Shown here one piece after another: positions 7,002-9,709 of a stretch of 9,709 nucleotides of DNA. Numbering within the stretch: position 1 is the first letter of the stretch; each line of letters starts with the position of its first letter. Made by a program: the position numbers and the translations under genes. The notes below the pieces were generated by a model. It had not been told where the DNA came from. It ran no database searches and saw only the letters and a program-made list of their open reading frames with translations. The stretch comes from Vulcanimicrobiota bacterium (GTDB lineage: Bacteria > Vulcanimicrobiota > Vulcanimicrobiia > Vulcanimicrobiales > Vulcanimicrobiaceae), in assembly GCA_030043675.1 (NCBI GenBank), contig JASHXG010000244.1:1-9709 (forward strand), read 5' to 3'.

Positions 7002-7687
7002 TCGCAAAACCAGAAGCCCTTCGTGGAGGAGGCCAGTGGTTGCGGCCCGTCAATCGGCCGGTATACCTTTTGACCGATGGTAAAGATCACCGGTTGCTTA
7101 AAAATCGGGCCATCGAATGCGAATGAGTGGAACTCTCCGTTTTCGCCGCAGGGGTCGACGCCGCACGGCAGCGTCGCGATGAAGTCTTTGTTGATGACCC
7201 TACCAACGGAGTCTTCGCCCAAGTAGGCGTCGTTCACACAGCAGGTGATCGACGAGAAGCCCAGCGACAAGAATTCCTCGATCAGCCGGCTCGTGTTTTC
7301 TTTCCAGAGCGGAAAGATGCCGCGCATACCAATCGTGGCAAGATTCGCTTCGCGCCATTGCTTGAGATCCTCCAGGAAGATATCACCGAAGGCCATGCCC
7401 GTGACACCATCCTTCTTCCGAGCCAGCAGATAGTCGGACATCTTAGCCTGATATTCATCGTTTGATGCCCGCTCGCTCAGGCCAACGATATCGAGAGGCA
7501 ACCCAATGGATCTTGCCTGGCGCTGCGCCAGCGAAATGCGCACTCCATGCATCGATACGCGTTGAAAATACGCGTTGCAGGTCGTCAATAGCGACGCAAC
7601 CTCGTAGCGCGGGTCTTGCTGCAGCCGATGGAGCGCCAGTGCCGAGTCTTTCCCACCGCTCCAGCAGAAAACGATCTTCTCCTTCAC
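6986..7687 (-). CDS. ATP-PP-loop protein of the Dph6/ATP_bind_4 (diphthine-ammonia ligase-like) family
   Basis: From GTG 7687 the protein has 233 residues, the usual family length. The N-terminus VKEKIVFCWSGGKDS carries the PP-loop ATP motif SGGKDS (10-15), which in this superfamily forms an adenylated intermediate. Further family blocks are AFGDIFLEDLKQWRE, GIFPLWKENTSRLIEEF, VGRVINKDF and the C-terminal DPCGENGEFHSF and FDGPIFKQP. In archaea and eukaryotes Dph6 makes the final amidation of diphthamide on elongation factor 2; bacteria lack that modification, so the bacterial role is unknown and the family name should not be taken as a function. The frame is open upstream to 7810, but that part is low-complexity and overlaps the divergent hydrolase, so I use GTG 7687, which has no good ribosome site; GTG 7726 is an alternative. 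Confidence 0.9.
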   Translation of the reverse strand: MKEKIVFCWSGGKDSALALHRLQQDPRYEVASLLTTCNAYFQRVSMHGVRISLAQRQARSIGLPLDIVGLSERASNDEYQAKMSDYLLARKKDGVTGMAFGDIFLEDLKQWREANLATIGMRGIFPLWKENTSRLIEEFLSLGFSSITCCVNDAYLGEDSVGRVINKDFIATLPCGVDPCGENGEFHSFAFDGPIFKQPVIFTIGQKVYRPIDGPQPLASSTKGFWFCDLLEC

Positions 7688-7770
7688 GACGGCGACGCTT
7701 GGCGCCGGCTCCTCCGTTCCCTCCACCGATGAAAAAGGTGCGCTCGACGGGCGTGGGAACGTCCGACTCA
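7688..7770. promoter_or_regulatory. Divergent intergenic region, presumed promoters
   Basis: These 83 bases separate the divergent starts of the PP-loop protein (minus) and the second alpha/beta hydrolase (plus), so promoters for both probably lie here. No clear -35/-10 pair or operator is visible. If the hydrolase starts at ATG 7729 instead of 7771, the space shrinks to 41 bases. Confidence 0.3.
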
Positions 7771-8541
7771 ATGCAGTTCTTTCACGCGAGCGACGGCGCC
7801 CGCCTCGCATTCACCGACGCGGGGAGCGGAGCGCGCGCGCTCGTCTTTGTTCACGGCTGGCAGGCCGACGGTTCGGTTTGGCGCGATCTTCGCACCGCGC
7901 TCGGTCCCGGCGTACGCTCGATCAGCGTCGACCTCCGTGGAAGCGGGGCGTCGGCGGCGGCACCCGGGCCATATCGTTTGGAACGCTTCGCCGCCGATCT
8001 GCGGGAACTGATCGACGCCCTTGGAGTCGCCCCCGTCGTCTTGGCCGGTCACTCGATGGGCGCGACCGCTGCACTTGCGCTGGCGGTCGATGCCCCGCAC
8101 CTCATCGGCGGCCTCGTTCTGATCGCCCCGGTCCCGGCGAGCGGAGGTGGGTTCTCGCCAAAGGGCGCCGCGTATCTACGGGCCACAGCCGGCGACCATG
8201 CCGCCGCGAAGGCGTGGCTGGCGCGAACTTTCGCCAAAGCGCCGGATCCCGACGTTCTCGCGGGCCTATGCGCCGCTGCAGTGCAGACGCCGCGCGCAAT
8301 CGCGCTCGAATCCTTTGAATCGTGGGCCTACGCCGACTTTGCCGACGCAACAAAAAATATCCGAGCTCCGGTCCTCGTGCTTGCGCCCGCAATGGACGCG
8401 CCCGAAACCGTTGAACGCAAGGTCGCCGCGTTGCTGCCCAATGCGCGGTTCGAGGTGCTGCCCGATTGCGCACATTATGCGATCGTCGAGCAGCCCCAGG
8501 CGATCGCGCATCGAATTCGCGCATTCGTCGAAGAACTCTGA
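7771..8541 (+). CDS. Alpha/beta-fold hydrolase (second, unrelated subfamily)
   Basis: The 256-residue reading from ATG 7771 begins MQFFHASDGARLAFTDAGSG, the normal N-terminal strand of this fold. FVHGW (26-30) forms the oxyanion hole, SVDLRGSGAS (52-61) is the usual strand-4 loop, GHSMG (93-97) carries nucleophile Ser95, Asp209 in APAMDAPE is the likely acid and His235 in DCAHYAIVEQP the base. It resembles broad groups of esterases, C-C hydrolases and 3-oxoadipate enol-lactonase-like proteins; the substrate cannot be read. No signal peptide is seen. Start choice is open: ATG 7729 adds 14 residues and GTG 7753 adds six, with only a weak GGGA before 7771 and a pyrimidine-rich, ribosome-site-free stretch before 7729. 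The frame is open further upstream, but there it only mirrors the opposite-strand gene. It is followed after 55 bases by the glycosidase. Confidence 0.92.
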   Translation: MQFFHASDGARLAFTDAGSGARALVFVHGWQADGSVWRDLRTALGPGVRSISVDLRGSGASAAAPGPYRLERFAADLRELIDALGVAPVVLAGHSMGATAALALAVDAPHLIGGLVLIAPVPASGGGFSPKGAAYLRATAGDHAAAKAWLARTFAKAPDPDVLAGLCAAAVQTPRAIALESFESWAYADFADATKNIRAPVLVLAPAMDAPETVERKVAALLPNARFEVLPDCAHYAIVEQPQAIAHRIRAFVEEL

Positions 8542-8560
8542 AGCGCCGACGGGATTCTCG

Positions 8561-8583
8561 ACCGCTTGGTTGAACCGGGCGGT
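8561..8583 (+). promoter_or_regulatory. Hairpin just upstream of the glycosidase start
   Basis: ACCGCTTGG (8561-8569) can pair with CCGGGCGGT (8575-8583) around the loop TTGAA, giving nine pairs, two of them G-U. It sits 19 bases after the hydrolase stop and 13 bases before the glycosidase ATG. No T-run follows (GGGCTATTAAGCG), so it is not a standard intrinsic terminator. It may shape initiation of the downstream gene or stabilise the upstream transcript end. Confidence 0.35.
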
Positions 8584-8596
8584 GGGCTATTAAGCG

Positions 8597-9709
8597 ATGA
8601 ACGCCGAGCAACGACGTCTTGCAGAGGATCGCGCGAAAGCAGGTTGGCACCAGTGGGGGCCGTACCTGAGCGAGCGCCAGTGGGGAACCGTTCGCGAGGA
8701 CTATAGTCCCGACGGATCTGCCTGGGAGTACCTGCCGCACGACCACGCGCGCTCGCGCGCCTACCGCTGGGGTGAGGACGGCATCGGCGGCATCTGCGAT
8801 CGCTATCAAGAGCTCTGCTTTGCCGTTACGCTGTGGAACGGTAAAGACCCGATCCTTAAGGAGCGGCTCTTCGGGCTGAGCGCGCACGAGGGCAACCACG
8901 GCGAGGATGTCAAGGAATACTATTTCTTCCTCGAATCGCTGCCGACGCACGCATACATGAAGATGCTGTACCGTTATCCGCACGCCCAGTACCCGTACGC
9001 GCGGCTGGTCGAGGAGAATCGCCGGCGCACGCGGATGGATCCCGAGTTCGAGCTGATCGACACCGGCGTCTTCGATGAGAATCGTTTCTTCGACGTCTAC
9101 GTCGAGTATGCGAAAGCCGCGCCGCGTGATATTCTGGCGCGGATCACGGCCGTCAACCGCGGCCCGGACGCCGCTTCCCTCACGCTTCTGCCGACGATCT
9201 GGTTTCGCAATACCTGGTCGTGGAAGGCGGGGGTTGCCAAGCCGTGCCTCGAGGCCGACCGCAACCTGTCGAGCGGCCCGCTCAAGCTCGTGGTCGCCAC
9301 ACACGATCGGCTCGGCACCTATCGCCTGTACAGCGAGGACGCGCAAGAGCTGCTCTTCACCGAGAACGAGACGAACTTCGAGCGCCTCTTCGACTCGCCC
9401 AATGCGTGTCCATACGTCAAAGACGGGATCAACGAATATCTGATTGCGGGCGCTCGAGCGGCCGTCAACCCCACACGGATCGGAACGAAGTGCTCGGTGC
9501 GTTACGCGATCGACCTGGGACCCGGCGAGACGAAGGTCGTTCGCCTGCGGTTGCGCGAGCAGGCCACGCCCGAGCCATTCGGCGATTTCGACGAGATCTT
9601 CGCGCAGCGCGTCGCCGAGACGGATGAGTTCTACCGCGAGCTCAATCGCTTCCCGGTAACCGACGACGAGCGAGCGGTTCAGCGTCAGGCCCTGGCTGGA
9701 CTGCTGTGG
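8597..9709 (+). CDS. GH63/MGH1-like glycoside hydrolase, N-terminal 371 residues (3' end outside window)
   Basis: From ATG 8597 a single frame runs for 371 codons to the window edge. The opening matches large bacterial proteins (roughly 850-900 residues) annotated as glucosidase or MGH1-like glycoside hydrolase: RLAEDRAK, WGPYLSERQWGTVREDYS (about 20-37), GSAWEYLPHDHARSRAYRWGEDG (broken here as 40-62), LWNGKDPILKERLFGL, EGNHGEDVKEYYFFL, YARLVEENRRRTR, DTGVFDENRFFDVYVEYAKA and LPTIWFRNTWSW. This covers the N-terminal beta-rich domain; the (alpha/alpha)6 barrel with the catalytic acids lies outside the window. No signal peptide, so cytoplasmic action is likely, perhaps on alpha-glucosides or storage polysaccharide ends; the substrate is unproven. 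The ribosome site is weak. Homologous start and strand bias are clear, and the long opposite-strand frame here is a shadow. Confidence 0.92.
   Translation, partial: MNAEQRRLAEDRAKAGWHQWGPYLSERQWGTVREDYSPDGSAWEYLPHDHARSRAYRWGEDGIGGICDRYQELCFAVTLWNGKDPILKERLFGLSAHEGNHGEDVKEYYFFLESLPTHAYMKMLYRYPHAQYPYARLVEENRRRTRMDPEFELIDTGVFDENRFFDVYVEYAKAAPRDILARITAVNRGPDAASLTLLPTIWFRNTWSWKAGVAKPCLEADRNLSSGPLKLVVATHDRLGTYRLYSEDAQELLFTENETNFERLFDSPNACPYVKDGINEYLIAGARAAVNPTRIGTKCSVRYAIDLGPGETKVVRLRLREQATPEPFGDFDEIFAQRVAETDEFYRELNRFPVTDDERAVQRQALAGLLW

Noticed and set aside
7462..7728. N-terminal extension of the second alpha/beta hydrolase frame
   Set aside because: It lies antisense within the PP-loop gene and its translation is low-complexity with many arginines, serines and prolines; the fold begins only at about 7771.
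7688..7810. N-terminal extension of the PP-loop protein to ATG 7810
   Set aside because: The added 41 residues precede the normal family N-terminus, are arginine/serine/proline-rich and overlap the divergent hydrolase start.
8102..9346. 414-codon open frame on the minus strand
   Set aside because: It is antisense to two well-supported genes (alpha/beta hydrolase and GH63-like glycosidase), matches no family I know and turns arginine-rich at one end. It is a by-product of high-GC codon use on the plus strand.

Overview
The window is high-GC, densely coded bacterial DNA with eight protein genes and no RNA gene, IS element, CRISPR array or non-coding stretch over 300 bases. A TonB-dependent outer-membrane receptor implies a diderm (Gram-negative) host. 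The receptor's N-terminal carboxypeptidase-regulatory domain, the mix of housekeeping-type accessory genes and the codon bias (strong GC3, many cgatcg-like runs) would fit an environmental phylum such as Eremiobacterota/Vulcanimicrobiota. That placement is an impression, not a demonstration.

Layout. (1) 1-2749, minus strand, transcribed right to left: an alpha/beta hydrolase (1979-2749), a class I SAM methyltransferase with an N-terminal cysteine cluster (1004-1903), and a multi-spanning GT-C-type glycosyltransferase (1001 down to the window edge, incomplete). The last two are 2 bases apart and look translationally linked, suggesting a small envelope-glycan or glycolipid modification operon. 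(2) 2796-6981, plus strand: an unrecognised four-helix membrane protein (2796-3446), a 905-residue TonB-dependent receptor (3461-6178) and an MgtC/SapB-family membrane protein (6250-6981, TTG start). A perfect 12-bp inverted repeat joins the first two; its right arm covers the receptor's Shine-Dalgarno and ends at the base before its ATG. (3) 6986-7687, minus: an ATP-PP-loop (Dph6/ATP_bind_4-like) protein converging on mgtC with a 4-base gap. (4) 7771-8541 and 8597-9709, plus: a second alpha/beta hydrolase and the N-terminal 371 residues of a GH63/MGH1-like glycosidase, which runs off the right edge.

How the parts may work together. The receptor would import a ligand across the outer membrane. 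Its upstream membrane partner and downstream MgtC protein are candidates for inner-membrane roles in the same response, but no substrate can be read from the sequence. The most notable non-coding signal is the receptor ribosome-site hairpin, which predicts that receptor translation depends on translation of the upstream gene. Short genuine intergenic spaces are 1904-1978 (nothing clear), 2750-2795 and 7688-7770 (both divergent, presumed promoters), 6179-6249 (mini-ORF and a strong ribosome site) and 8542-8596 (hairpin).
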